Of a stretch of 64,000 bases of DNA, positions 22,499-32,131 are shown piece after piece. Each line of letters starts with the position of its first letter. The first letter of the stretch is position 1. The position numbers and the translations under genes are program-made. The DNA comes from a virus: IMG/VR virus record IMGVR_UViG_3300043621_000137, positions 1-64,000 of that record; one strand, given 5' to 3'. Below the pieces are notes generated by a model. That model had not been told where the DNA came from. It did no database searches and worked only from the letters and a program-made list of their open reading frames with translations.

Positions 22499-25495
22499 CT
22501 AACTGCCGGGGCGGGGAAGAAAACTCGCGCCGAGCCAGTGCTGCGGGCGGCCCGGTGCGGTGGGTGAATCGTCCTCGCCCCCGCCCGCCAGCTGCGAGGC
22601 CGCCGCCGCGCCGCCGAGGAGCGCCGGCGGCAGGAACGACATCAGCGAGAAGCCCTGCTGGCGGATGCGCGCCTTCATCTGGGGGGAGAGGCGGGCGATC
22701 CAGGCAGGCTCGTGGACAGTGGCGTCGACTTCACCCATCGTCTGGTACGGTTCGACGACCGCCCAGGGATTGCCCGCGTAACCGATATTGAGGGTACCGG
22801 CTGCGCGCTCCGCCTCCCGCTGACTCATGTTCTGGTAGGACGCCAGGCCCCGCTGCCCAGATCGGTCGATGACCCGATAGCGCGTCACCGGCCCTGGGGC
22901 CTTGCCGGGGACCGGGACGGTGCCCTGCTCGACCTGGCCGCCGAAGGGCTTGAGCAGCTTGTTCAGGCGCGCCGGGAGGAGCTGGTCGTAGAAGGACGTC
23001 ATGCCCTCGCCGCCGACCTGGAGGTCGAGGCCGGAGAGCGTCGGGAGGTACGGGTCGCCGTCGCGCGCGGCGGATCGCCGCGTCGCCTCGTGGCTCTCGT
23101 TGAGTAGCTCGTCGATGCGCTCCTGGGCCGCCTCCTCCGACTTGAACCATTCCAGGGCGCCGTCGTAGGTGTGGAGCGGCTCCCCATTGGGATCGTAGAT
23201 GTGAAAGTACTCGGGGGTCGTCTCGTGACCGACGCTCCACTGATCGCGCTCCCACTTCCTCCCTGCTTCGTGGCGCTGGATCTGCTCGGTGAGTTTCGCC
23301 GCTGGCCCCTCGCCGATGTGCTCAGCGATCTCCTCCGGCTCGACACCCTCATCGATCACCCGCGCGCCGTCATGATCGTAGGCCAGCAGCCGTCGCTCGA
23401 CGGGGTCGTACTCGATCTTGCTGACCTGCTTGGCCAGGTCGTACCGCTCATTCTGCGTGCCGCCGCTCGTGAAGCCGAGCCAGGACAGGTCGCGGCGGTG
23501 GGCGACGTCGAGGAGCTGCTGCTTGAGGGCCAGATCGGGCCAGGTCTCCTTGAAGGGGGCGTCGGGGATGCCCTTGGGCGATTCGAGCGCGCGGAGCTGC
23601 GTGTTGAGGTGGTTGTACTGGTCGGAGGCACGGTCAAACTCCGCATTGGCGACCTGCGACGCCCGCTGCGCGGCGCGGGCCTCGGGCGTCGCAGCGGCCC
23701 TGTCGCGTGCGGTTCGCCACGCCTCGATGGGGTCTGATTCCCACCCACCTCCAGAGGGCGCCCGGTACGCCTGGGTCGCCTCGTCGAAACTCTTCAGATG
23801 CTGCCACTCGGGCGGCAGGTACTGGGGCAGGTGCTCGCGCTGCCGATTGATGTGCGCCTGGGTCGCGGCGTCGCGGGCGACGGCCTTCTCATGGAGCGCG
23901 GCGTCGGCTGCCGCCAGCTGAGGGCGCAGCTCCGCCGCTCGGGCCTGCATCTCGGGCGTGACCTGCGCGTAGCCCGACCGCTTGCCCGCCTGGTGCCAGT
24001 CGGACTGGATCTCTTCGAGGAAGCGCCCGCGCTCGCCAGGATCGTGCGGGTAGTTGGTAAACCCACGCGACTGCCCGTACAGCGCCGCCTCGTCGTGCGA
24101 GATGAGGCCCTGACTCACCGCGCGCTGCGGTGCCCCCGAGGCCAGGTGCTCGGGGCGCGTCACCCCGGCGACGTCTTGAATGATCTGCTCGATTTCGGGG
24201 AGCGAGCGCATCCCCTCGATTGGGAGCGCCCGCTCGGTGGTGCGCGCGTGGGCAAGGATGTTGGGCTGATCGAAGTGGCCGGAGCGGTACTGCGCGTTCG
24301 GCAGCGCATTGATCTGCTGCTGGAGGCGATTGAACTTCTCGACGAGTTCGGGGGGATGTGGCGCAAACCGATCCTCGCCGCGCGCCTGATGGAACGCGGC
24401 GATCTCGGCATCGACCGCATCCCGCTGGGCGACGAGCTTCTGCATGCCCGCCTCATCCGCGCCCGCTAGCTGCGTGAGCGACTCGCGGTAGTTCTCGCCG
24501 CCGGGGAGGGTGTAGCTCTGGTACTTCGGGGCGGCCGTACCCGACTCGGCAATCGCCCGCGCTTCATCCTCGCGCGCCACCGTCCGCGTCGACCCGTCGG
24601 AATACTGCACCACCCACTGATTGCCCCGTTGTTCCACCGGCAGCGCGCCCCCGAGCACCGTCCGCGTGATCTCGGGCGGCGGGTGCGCCTCCAGATGCTG
24701 CGCCAGCTCCTCCTTCGAGATGAGCTGGTTCCCCTTGCGGGTGATCAGGTCGGGCAGGTTGCGGTAGGCGACCTCCTCCTGGCTCGCGCCCGACTTCAGG
24801 AGCGAGGCGAGCTTGTTCGGATGGATGCCCTTCTTGCCGACTTGCTCAGCGACCCGATCGACGCGCGAGAAGAAGCCCGGCGGCAGCACGGCGGCCAGGT
24901 GCGCGGCGGCCCCACCGACAAACGGCGCGGCGGCCTTGAGCGCCGGGCCGATGGGCAGGTCGAGATTCGTCGCGATGCCGAGCGGCGTCGAGTTTTGGAC
25001 GCCCTGGTCGATGAGCTGGTGGGGGATCCAGTCGTTGGGCGCGTTGAGGATGTCACCGACCACCGCGGGGATGCCCGCCCGGGCCATCGCCTCACGCGCC
25101 GGGGCGTTGCGCTCATCGAGGGCCTGGTGACCCAGCTGAGCGAGCGCCTCGGTCGAGGGGGCCGTCTCCCAAAGCGGGGCGTAGTCCTCCTTGAACTGGT
25201 GCGCGATCCCCTGCACGGGTGCTGAGCCAAGGATGCGCTTGACGGGGTCGATGACCGACGAGTTGATGAACGCCTGGGTCTGCTGCCCGCGCTTCGCCCG
25301 CCAGGCTTCCATCCCGGCGTCGAACGTCTTCGCGCGCGCCTGCTGCTCGGGCGTGGCGGCGGGCAGCTTCGCGTTGACCCAGTCGCGGGCGCGCGTGATC
25401 TTGTCGGTGACCGCGTCGACCTCGTCGTCGACGCCGACAAGCTCCATGAGCCGGCGCCAGAAGGAGGGAGGGGTGGGATCGTCGGCGGCAGCCAT
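22499..25495 (-). CDS. Large internal virion / polyvalent-type protein
   Basis: A 998-residue protein. The middle has RFLEEIQSDWHQ followed by AGKRSGYAQ, and later FKETWPDLALKQQLLDVA with DLSWLGFTSGG, sequence blocks characteristic of large phage polyvalent or ejected proteins. The N-terminus is helical (domain of tail or ejection type); the C-terminus contains a hydrophobic stretch (LMSFLPPALLGGAAAASQLA). Such proteins are carried in the virion and injected with the DNA. No catalytic function is assigned. Confidence 0.6.
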   Translation of the reverse strand: MAAADDPTPPSFWRRLMELVGVDDEVDAVTDKITRARDWVNAKLPAATPEQQARAKTFDAGMEAWRAKRGQQTQAFINSSVIDPVKRILGSAPVQGIAHQFKEDYAPLWETAPSTEALAQLGHQALDERNAPAREAMARAGIPAVVGDILNAPNDWIPHQLIDQGVQNSTPLGIATNLDLPIGPALKAAAPFVGGAAAHLAAVLPPGFFSRVDRVAEQVGKKGIHPNKLASLLKSGASQEEVAYRNLPDLITRKGNQLISKEELAQHLEAHPPPEITRTVLGGALPVEQRGNQWVVQYSDGSTRTVAREDEARAIAESGTAAPKYQSYTLPGGENYRESLTQLAGADEAGMQKLVAQRDAVDAEIAAFHQARGEDRFAPHPPELVEKFNRLQQQINALPNAQYRSGHFDQPNILAHARTTERALPIEGMRSLPEIEQIIQDVAGVTRPEHLASGAPQRAVSQGLISHDEAALYGQSRGFTNYPHDPGERGRFLEEIQSDWHQAGKRSGYAQVTPEMQARAAELRPQLAAADAALHEKAVARDAATQAHINRQREHLPQYLPPEWQHLKSFDEATQAYRAPSGGGWESDPIEAWRTARDRAAATPEARAAQRASQVANAEFDRASDQYNHLNTQLRALESPKGIPDAPFKETWPDLALKQQLLDVAHRRDLSWLGFTSGGTQNERYDLAKQVSKIEYDPVERRLLAYDHDGARVIDEGVEPEEIAEHIGEGPAAKLTEQIQRHEAGRKWERDQWSVGHETTPEYFHIYDPNGEPLHTYDGALEWFKSEEAAQERIDELLNESHEATRRSAARDGDPYLPTLSGLDLQVGGEGMTSFYDQLLPARLNKLLKPFGGQVEQGTVPVPGKAPGPVTRYRVIDRSGQRGLASYQNMSQREAERAAGTLNIGYAGNPWAVVEPYQTMGEVDATVHEPAWIARLSPQMKARIRQQGFSLMSFLPPALLGGAAAASQLAGGGEDDSPTAPGRPQHWLGASFLPRPGS

Positions 25496-25504
25496 GTCTG
25501 AGGC

Positions 25505-27982
25505 CTAGCGACGGGGCGTGGTCGCCCGAGCGGGCGGCATCGGCGGCGGAGGCGGTGGGGCGTGCTTGTCGTCCTTCAGGAGCGCGTGCGCCTGCTGCAG
25601 CCACTGCGCGGCGGCCGGCGTGCCGCCGGGGATGGTCAGCCCCTGGGTGAGCAGCCGCACGCCGGTCGGGTGGTTCATCAAGATCGCCATCGCGCCTGTC
25701 CCCAGCGTCTCCCCGACCCCCCACACGGGATTCTTCGCGGCCAAGAACACCTGCCCCACCGCGTGCGCGAAGGTGCCCGACCCCGAGGGGTTCGGGTGCT
25801 CGGCGAGCATCCGCCCCAGCCGGAAGAAATTGTCGAGGTCGGCAATGTGCTGCGGGCTGTAGAGGAGCTGCTTGGTCTGGTCGCCGAGCGCGTTCCACTT
25901 GTTCGCGACCGCAGCGGCCTTCTTGTAGCCGCCTTCTTCGGTCGCCGTCGTCAGCAAGTTCTGGAGGTACCCCCGGCCGAGCTTCCGCATCTCGGGCTGG
26001 CCGACTTCCTTGGCGAGCTTTGTGAGGTACTCGATGTTGACGTCGTCGGCGCGGGTGGCGAGGTCGAAGCCGCGCATCGGCTCGGCGCCACGGGTCTGCA
26101 CCTCGTGCGCGGTACCCGAGAACTTGGTCCGCAGGTCGTCGACCATGTGCTTGAGTGCGGTCTCCCGTCGGCCCTTCTGCAGGCCGGCGAGGATGGCCGG
26201 GTCGGCCTGCGTCGCCGCGTGGTCGACCGCGTCCTGGAGCACCCGGACGCCCTGGGCCGCGATCCCCTGGCTGCGGTTGCGGAGGCCGCCGCTCGCATCG
26301 GCGAGCCCCTTGAGCGCGCCCAGGTCTTTCTCCAGGGCGAGGAGCTCGTGGTAGTCGCCGCCGCCCATGATCCGGCGGAGCGCGGGGAGGGCAGGCGAGG
26401 CCTCTTGGACCGCGATCGTCGCCCCCTCCAGCTCCTTGAGGAGCGGACGCAGCGCCTGGCGGATCGGCCCCATCGCGACCGGCGCCTGCATCGTGGTCAT
26501 GATCGGCGCGCCGGTGTGGGTGCTGATCTGGCCGGTCGTCACCTGTTGGGCCGGCAGCCCCGCGACGGCCTGCTCGGCGGCGTCGTAGCCGACACTCGCC
26601 TCGCGCCCCAGGGTGCCGACGCGGGTATCGAGCGCCTGACCGACGGACTTACCCGCTTGCGAGGGCGTCAGGGGGACGGGATGGATCTTGTCGGCAAGGT
26701 CCTCCCCCAGCGCGGTCAGTCGCTTGCCGCGGAGGTACTCGACCGCCTGGCGCACGGGCGCGCCGAGGAGGGAGTTTTCGGCCCCGACCTGGAGCCGCTT
26801 CATAAACAGGTTGGCGGTGGACGTCGCCAGGTCGATGGGGATGCCGTGGGCGCGCCCGAAGTCGACCGCTGCCTGCCCGACCGCCGGGAGCTTCGAGGCG
26901 AAGAGCGCGCGCCCGGCCTCCCCGAGGACGGGGATACTCCCCGCAATGCCCGCCGCCCAGCCGGGGTCTTGGCCCTGCGCCTTGGCGATGCCCGCCGCGC
27001 CGGCTCCTTCAATCGCCGCGCGGGGGAGGAGGCGTGCGGCCGTCTTGCCGACGATGGGCGCCAGGCGCGGGGCGGTAGCGGCCGTTACGCCGCGCGCCAG
27101 GCCGGCGACCTTGCTCGCCGGGACCAGCGCTTCGGCCACCTGCTCGCCGAACTTGCCGACCTTCTGGGCCGTGTCGCTCGGCGCGAGGACCTGGTCCGCC
27201 TGGCGGAAGGCCTCGGCTGAGAGCCCCGGGCGCCCGTAGAGCGCGTCGACGGCGCTGCTGACGCCCGGGATCTTATGCACGAGGCCCCCGAGGTTGGCCG
27301 CCGTCTGCCCCGCCCCCTTGGCCGCCCCGAGGGCGAGATCCTCGCCCGTCGCCAAGAGCGCCGAGGGGCTGTACCACGGGGGCGCCGAGGGCGTCGCCGG
27401 GGTGGTGGGGGTCGTGCGCTGCTTGAGCTCCTCGGCGGTCGGGACGTGAATGTCGCCGGGGCGCTCCGGGCGCCGCCCCGGCGGGTCCGGCCGGGACGTG
27501 GCCCCTGGCGCCGCCGCCCCCCGCTCGCGCGCCTCCACCCGCTGCCGGAAGTCGGCGAGCGCCTCCTTCACGTACTGAGCGGTCACCGGCCCGTGCTGCG
27601 CCAGGTCGGGGCCGCCGTGGTAGTAGCCGAAGATGGCCGCCGGGTTCGGGTCGTGGTCGCTGGCCTCCCGGATGTTGCGGATGCCTGCCTCGATGTTCTG
27701 GAAGGGGTCGGCCGGGTCGAGGTTGTACGCCTTGGCGGTCGCCGGCATGAGCTGAAAGAAGCCGACCGCGTGGCCCCCGGGCGTCGGCGCGCCGGTCGTG
27801 ATCGATCCGTCGGCCGCCTGATGGACGCCCCGCGACTCGCGGTCGAGGATCGTGAAGGCCAGCTCCGGGTCGACCTGGTACTTCTTCGCCGTCTCGCGCA
27901 CGTAGTCGCGCAGCGTCGACGGCTGGGTGGCCTGCGGCGGTGGCGGTGGGGGCGGCGCGGCGGCCGAGGCCTGGGGGTCCAT
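25505..27982 (-). CDS. Internal virion protein with lytic transglycosylase domain
   Basis: An 825-residue protein. ATG 27982 follows the upstream TAG by one base. After a poly-Pro stretch the N-terminal domain (about 25-150) has the SLT pattern: FTILDRESRG (catalytic Glu), AVGFFQLMPATAKAYNL and IFGYYHGGPDL. The remainder is long and helical, Ala-rich, with a GVGETLGTGAMAILM segment near the C-terminus. Short-tailed phages carry such proteins in the virion to open the peptidoglycan during DNA entry, as in T7 gp16. Confidence 0.75.
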   Translation of the reverse strand: MDPQASAAAPPPPPPPQATQPSTLRDYVRETAKKYQVDPELAFTILDRESRGVHQAADGSITTGAPTPGGHAVGFFQLMPATAKAYNLDPADPFQNIEAGIRNIREASDHDPNPAAIFGYYHGGPDLAQHGPVTAQYVKEALADFRQRVEARERGAAAPGATSRPDPPGRRPERPGDIHVPTAEELKQRTTPTTPATPSAPPWYSPSALLATGEDLALGAAKGAGQTAANLGGLVHKIPGVSSAVDALYGRPGLSAEAFRQADQVLAPSDTAQKVGKFGEQVAEALVPASKVAGLARGVTAATAPRLAPIVGKTAARLLPRAAIEGAGAAGIAKAQGQDPGWAAGIAGSIPVLGEAGRALFASKLPAVGQAAVDFGRAHGIPIDLATSTANLFMKRLQVGAENSLLGAPVRQAVEYLRGKRLTALGEDLADKIHPVPLTPSQAGKSVGQALDTRVGTLGREASVGYDAAEQAVAGLPAQQVTTGQISTHTGAPIMTTMQAPVAMGPIRQALRPLLKELEGATIAVQEASPALPALRRIMGGGDYHELLALEKDLGALKGLADASGGLRNRSQGIAAQGVRVLQDAVDHAATQADPAILAGLQKGRRETALKHMVDDLRTKFSGTAHEVQTRGAEPMRGFDLATRADDVNIEYLTKLAKEVGQPEMRKLGRGYLQNLLTTATEEGGYKKAAAVANKWNALGDQTKQLLYSPQHIADLDNFFRLGRMLAEHPNPSGSGTFAHAVGQVFLAAKNPVWGVGETLGTGAMAILMNHPTGVRLLTQGLTIPGGTPAAAQWLQQAHALLKDDKHAPPPPPPMPPARATTPRR

Positions 27983-27983
27983 G

Positions 27984-29876
27984 CTACGGCCTCTTGATGC
28001 GGTAGGTGCCGTCGGGGAGCTTCTCGTACTCCGAGTCGAGCGAGACACCCCCGGTCACGGGTTTGCCGCCACCGCCAGCCGCCGGCGGCGGGGTGACCGG
28101 GGCTTTCACGCCGCCGCCGAAGATGAAGCCGGGGTCGATCCCGTGCGCGTTGGCCCGATCCTCGATGCGCCCCCGCTCGTTGTCGTTCCAGCCCTTCATG
28201 TTCTCCAGGAACTGGCGCGAGGTTTCGACCATCGCGGCCATATCCTCGACCGGGACGCCCGCCCCGCCCGCCTTGAGCTTCTCCCAGCCGCCTTCGAGCC
28301 GTTGGATGAGCCCGAGCCCCTCGGCGGTCCGCGCGTACTCGCTTTCGCGGACGACGGAGGTCGGGTCGAGCATCTTCTGGAAGGTGATGAGGATGTCCTG
28401 CGCGCCGCCGATGCGGTCGCCTTCCTGGAAGCGCTTCAGTCCGGTTTGCATGAGGGTGAACTGCCGCGCCATCTCGCGGAGCGGCTGCTGGAGGCGCAGC
28501 CACTTCGTGTTGAGGACTTCGATGAGCTGCGACGTGGCCTGCGCCGTGAGCGGGGCGTCGTGGAGCGCTTCGGCTCGCGCGAGGGCGACCTCGGCTGCTT
28601 GGAGCGCCTGCCGATGGCGCAGTTCCTCGTTGACGCGCGCCACCTGGACGGGCGCGATCCGGCGCATCGTCTCCCGGGGATCCTCACCCTGCTTGCCGTA
28701 CATCTCGTAGGCGACGCTGTCCCGGTTCCCCACGGTGCCGCCCGCGAGCGGGCCCAGGCTCGGGATCGAGTTGACGACCTTGCCGGTCTGCGCGTCGTAG
28801 AGATCCTGCACCCAGGTGCCATCCGGGAGCGGCCGGCTGTTGCCCTCCCGCAAGGTCGCCGCCGCGCCCGCACGCGTGCGCATCTGCGCCTCGGCCCACA
28901 TCCGCAGGCCGTCGGCCTGGGGATTGGGGCTGCCCTGCGCCTCGGCGACCCGGATCCAGCTCTGCTGCTCCCCCTCGTCCGCGCCGGCCGACCGCGCCAC
29001 GGCCTCCTGCCGCGCGAGGTCGCTCGACGACGGGAAGATCGGGCGCAGGGTCGTCCGCTGCGGGGGCACGGGGACACCCCGCCCGACCTGGCCGGTCGTG
29101 GCGCCCGATTGCCCGTCGGCGATGAGGCCGGGGGGACGGGGCGGCGCGGCGGACACCGGCAGCGGCGGCCCCGCGGGCGGCTGGGGCGGCGGCATGAACG
29201 AGACGCCCGACGACGGTGGCCCCCCCGTGGGCGCCGCCGCGCCTGGGGCTTGGGCCTGGGCCTCCGGCGGCGGCGCGAAGGAGGCACGCGGATCCGCCCC
29301 GAACGCGGACGGCGCGCCTGGGATGGGCGCCCCGCCTGGCCCGGGGAAGGCCGGCATCGGCGGCCGCGCGGGGGGCGGCGTCCCGAAGGTGGCGCCGGGC
29401 GGCGGGCCACCGAGCACCGAGGGGGGCTGGGGCGGCGGCGCGCTGGGCTGAGGCGTGCCGGGCTGGGTCGTCGGCGCGGGCGTCGCCGGCGTGACCGGCC
29501 CGCCCTCGACCGCACTGGTCGACGGCTGCGCGAGCGACCCAGTCGCGGGGGCGGCGACCGAGCCGGCGGGCGTCGGGATCGACGGGGTCGCGGGCGGGGT
29601 GCCCCCACGCGCGTCACCCGGCCGCTGCTGCGCCCGCCGAATGATGTCCAGGTAGGGCGTCTGCTCGATCTCGCCCATCCAGCCGGCGAGGCCCCCCTTG
29701 CGTTTGCGGGGGTTCGCCAAGTCGAGGATGCCGGCGCCCGCGTAGGCCTGCATCTCCTCGTCGTCTGAGTTGAGCAGCGCCTGGAAGGCGCGCCCCTGCC
29801 GGTCGGCGGCCTTCTCGGCCTCGTCCCGCTTCTGTTTCTCGATCTCGTAGTGTCGATCGGCGTAGCCGGTGAGCAC
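27984..29876 (-). CDS. Pro/Gly-rich virion protein with disturbed start
   Basis: The coding frame runs to TAG 27986-27984. It begins with a helical charged section (ADRHYEIEKQKRDEAEKAAD), has a long Pro/Gly/Ala-rich middle, and a helical C-terminal half. No ATG exists in frame near the natural N-terminus: the reading frame GWLEGVLTGYAD is open straight after the HNH gene, and the first plausible start is GTG 29876. An HNH gene sits where the start codon should be. It is probably an ejection or tail protein by its position. Confidence 0.5.
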   Translation of the reverse strand: MLTGYADRHYEIEKQKRDEAEKAADRQGRAFQALLNSDDEEMQAYAGAGILDLANPRKRKGGLAGWMGEIEQTPYLDIIRRAQQRPGDARGGTPPATPSIPTPAGSVAAPATGSLAQPSTSAVEGGPVTPATPAPTTQPGTPQPSAPPPQPPSVLGGPPPGATFGTPPPARPPMPAFPGPGGAPIPGAPSAFGADPRASFAPPPEAQAQAPGAAAPTGGPPSSGVSFMPPPQPPAGPPLPVSAAPPRPPGLIADGQSGATTGQVGRGVPVPPQRTTLRPIFPSSSDLARQEAVARSAGADEGEQQSWIRVAEAQGSPNPQADGLRMWAEAQMRTRAGAAATLREGNSRPLPDGTWVQDLYDAQTGKVVNSIPSLGPLAGGTVGNRDSVAYEMYGKQGEDPRETMRRIAPVQVARVNEELRHRQALQAAEVALARAEALHDAPLTAQATSQLIEVLNTKWLRLQQPLREMARQFTLMQTGLKRFQEGDRIGGAQDILITFQKMLDPTSVVRESEYARTAEGLGLIQRLEGGWEKLKAGGAGVPVEDMAAMVETSRQFLENMKGWNDNERGRIEDRANAHGIDPGFIFGGGVKAPVTPPPAAGGGGKPVTGGVSLDSEYEKLPDGTYRIKRP

Positions 29877-29898
29877 GCCCTCAAGCCATCCGATATGG

Positions 29899-30357
29899 CT
29901 ACCCGCCCTTCTGTTCGTGTGCAGCCTGATCCACAGGAGGTTGCCGAGGCACGACCCAAACGTAGCGCGGTTCACGTCCCTTGCGCCTCGCCCAGGTGTC
30001 GCGCATCCAGTACGGCGCCTGCCGTCGATGTTTCGGGCGCGGCCGCGTGTTGGCGTGCTGTTCCTTCGGCGTCGCCCAGCGGACGTTCCCCGGCTCGTAG
30101 TCTCCCGCGTTGTTGATGCGATCGAGCGTGTGCTGAGGAGAGGGTCGACGCCCCACGTCGGCGAGAAACGCCACGTAGGAGGCCTGCCAGCGCGCGCAGA
30201 CCGTGATACCCCGCCCCCCGTAGTTGTGGTAGTCCTTCGCCGCCGGATTGCGGCAACGGCGCCGCATGTTCTTCCAGCAGGTGTACTCAGGCGGGCGTGG
30301 GGCCCCACGGGACACCCCACGCAGATCGCCATGCGGTTCTCGCTGCTCCCATCCCAT
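29899..30357 (-). CDS. HNH homing endonuclease
   Basis: A 152-residue protein of the HNH type: YTCWKNMRRRCRNP, YHNYGGRGITVCARW, HTLDRINNAGDYEPGNVRW (the D-R-I and N core), and WATPKEQHANTR. The C-terminus is basic. Its ATG uses a strong ribosome site (GGGAGGCGGGCG) that directly follows the upstream gene, and it ends 23 nt before the first possible start of the downstream gene. It is free-standing, with no intron core visible. It looks like a mobile insertion at the start codon of a tail gene. Confidence 0.75.
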   Translation of the reverse strand: MGWEQREPHGDLRGVSRGAPRPPEYTCWKNMRRRCRNPAAKDYHNYGGRGITVCARWQASYVAFLADVGRRPSPQHTLDRINNAGDYEPGNVRWATPKEQHANTRPRPKHRRQAPYWMRDTWARRKGREPRYVWVVPRQPPVDQAAHEQKGG

Positions 30358-30369
30358 CGCCCGCCTCCC

Positions 30370-32073
30370 TCAGTACTGGCCCAGGCCGAAGTCGACCGGC
30401 GGGCGATACGACGCGGCCGGCTTGCGCACCCCGGTGCGGAAGTCGACGCCCAGGTTGCCCGGCGTCGAGAAGGGGAGCTGGCCCGCGCCAGGCGTCGGGG
30501 CGGGCGGCGGCTGGAGCGTCCCGCCCTGCGGCGCGGTTGGGGCCGGAGCCGGGGACGGCGGTCCCTGGACCCGACCGTTGTCTTGCGTCGTGCCGGTCGT
30601 CGGCTTCGCGCCCTTCTTGAACGCCACCTCGCCCACGTCGCGCGCCAGGCCCCCGATCGCCGCGCCGGTCTCGCCGCCTTCCTTGCGGGCGTACGTGCGG
30701 TTGGCCGCCCCCTGGGTGAGCAGGTTGCCGTAGACGTTCCCCGCGTTGCCGAGCATGGCAGTCCCCTGCCCGAGCGCGTTGTTGCCGAGGCTCGCGAGCT
30801 GCTCAGCGGCGTAGGGCTGCACGCCGGTCGTCAAGCCCGCGATCTTGCTCGCGCGGTCCCGGTTGAGGTCGGTCGCCGCCAGGTCGCGCGCCGCGCCGCG
30901 GATGCCCTGCTGGTTGAGGTTGCGCTCGGCGCCGCGGTAGACCCCCGTGAGCTGCGCCGTCGGCCCGGCGACCGCCTGGGCCATCGCCGCGCGGTTGCCG
31001 CCGAGCAGCGTCTGGTAGTAGGCCGCCGGGTCGGCCAGGTAGTTCTGCCCCTGGCGGGCGAGTGACCCACCCAGCTGGCCCATCTGGCCGGCGGCGCCTT
31101 GGGCGCCCCCGAGGGCGGCCAGCTCCTCGGGCGAGCGCTTTTGCGCCATCTTGGTCGCTTGTTGGCCGGCGAGCATGCCGCCGACGACCCCGCCGCCCTG
31201 CGCGATGAGGGGGCCGTACTTCTCCCAGAAGCCGGGGGGCTGGTCGCCGGGGGGCTGCTGTTGCTGCTGCTGCCCGCCGGTCTGGCCGCCGGTCGGCGCC
31301 GCGCCGCCGCGACCCCAGCCCAGGCCGGTCGACGGCGAGCCCCCCGGGTAGGTCGGCTGCGCGCTGCCGCCCTGCTGTGAGGCCGCTAGGCCGCCCTGCA
31401 CGGCGCCAGTCAGCAGGCTCCGCCAGTCGACGCCCGGCGCGCTCGCCTGCCCCTGGGGCGCGACCACGCGCTGCCCCGACGAGGCGAAGTTGTTGCCCGA
31501 GGGCGCGCGCCCGTTGAACTGCTTGCCCAGATAGTTGCTGAACACGTTGCCCCCTTGTGCCGCCAGTCCCCCGGGGACGCCAGCCTGCTGCAGCCCCTTG
31601 CTGGCGTACTGGCTGCCGACGTTCAGCGCGACGTTCTTGCCGATCTGCTGAGCCGCCTGCTTGACCCCGCCCGCCCCGCCGGTCGTCCCGATCCCGGAGA
31701 GCGCCCCTGACCCGCCCGCCTGGAGCGAGTTCTTGAGCCCCTGGCCGGTCGCCAGGCTCGTCCCCGTCCCGGTGGCGAAGTTGGTCGCCGCGCCCTTGGC
31801 GACGCCCTTGGCGACCTCCTTCAACCCGACCTTGGTCGCCCCGCTGGCCACCGCCCCGCCCGCCCCGGGGACGGGGATGGCCCCCAGGCCGCCGCCAAGG
31901 AGCGCGCCCTTCCAGCCGCCGCCATCGAGCGCGCCGCTGAGCGCCCCGGCGCCGGCGCCGAGCGCGAGGAGCGAGGCGCCGCCGGTGAAGGGCGCGGCGA
32001 CGAGCGGCGCCGCCTTCAGCGCGATCTTGCCGACCTGCTTCCACCGCTTGCCGGAGATGCCGAGAAAGCCCAT
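30370..32073 (-). CDS. Gly/Ala-rich virion protein, probable ejection or tail protein
   Basis: A 567-residue, Gly/Ala/Gln-rich protein. The first 120 residues are hydrophobic glycine-zipper-like (AGAGALSGALDGGGWKGALL). The centre has Gln-rich low complexity (TGGQQQQQQPPGD) and the rest helices such as MAQAVAGPTAQLTGVYRG. This composition fits proteins injected into the envelope by podoviruses. Starts at ATG 32073. Confidence 0.55.
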   Translation of the reverse strand: MGFLGISGKRWKQVGKIALKAAPLVAAPFTGGASLLALGAGAGALSGALDGGGWKGALLGGGLGAIPVPGAGGAVASGATKVGLKEVAKGVAKGAATNFATGTGTSLATGQGLKNSLQAGGSGALSGIGTTGGAGGVKQAAQQIGKNVALNVGSQYASKGLQQAGVPGGLAAQGGNVFSNYLGKQFNGRAPSGNNFASSGQRVVAPQGQASAPGVDWRSLLTGAVQGGLAASQQGGSAQPTYPGGSPSTGLGWGRGGAAPTGGQTGGQQQQQQPPGDQPPGFWEKYGPLIAQGGGVVGGMLAGQQATKMAQKRSPEELAALGGAQGAAGQMGQLGGSLARQGQNYLADPAAYYQTLLGGNRAAMAQAVAGPTAQLTGVYRGAERNLNQQGIRGAARDLAATDLNRDRASKIAGLTTGVQPYAAEQLASLGNNALGQGTAMLGNAGNVYGNLLTQGAANRTYARKEGGETGAAIGGLARDVGEVAFKKGAKPTTGTTQDNGRVQGPPSPAPAPTAPQGGTLQPPPAPTPGAGQLPFSTPGNLGVDFRTGVRKPAASYRPPVDFGLGQY

Positions 32074-32131
32074 GGTCGCTTACCCTCGCGTCAGATCATC
32101 GGCCGTCGGGCCGGGTTGACAAGATCCCCCC

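Noticed and set aside
29899-30357. Group I intron carrying the HNH gene
   Set aside because: The insertion is about 460 bp and almost fully coding, leaving no room for a group I core; no intron motifs were seen. A free-standing insertion fits better.
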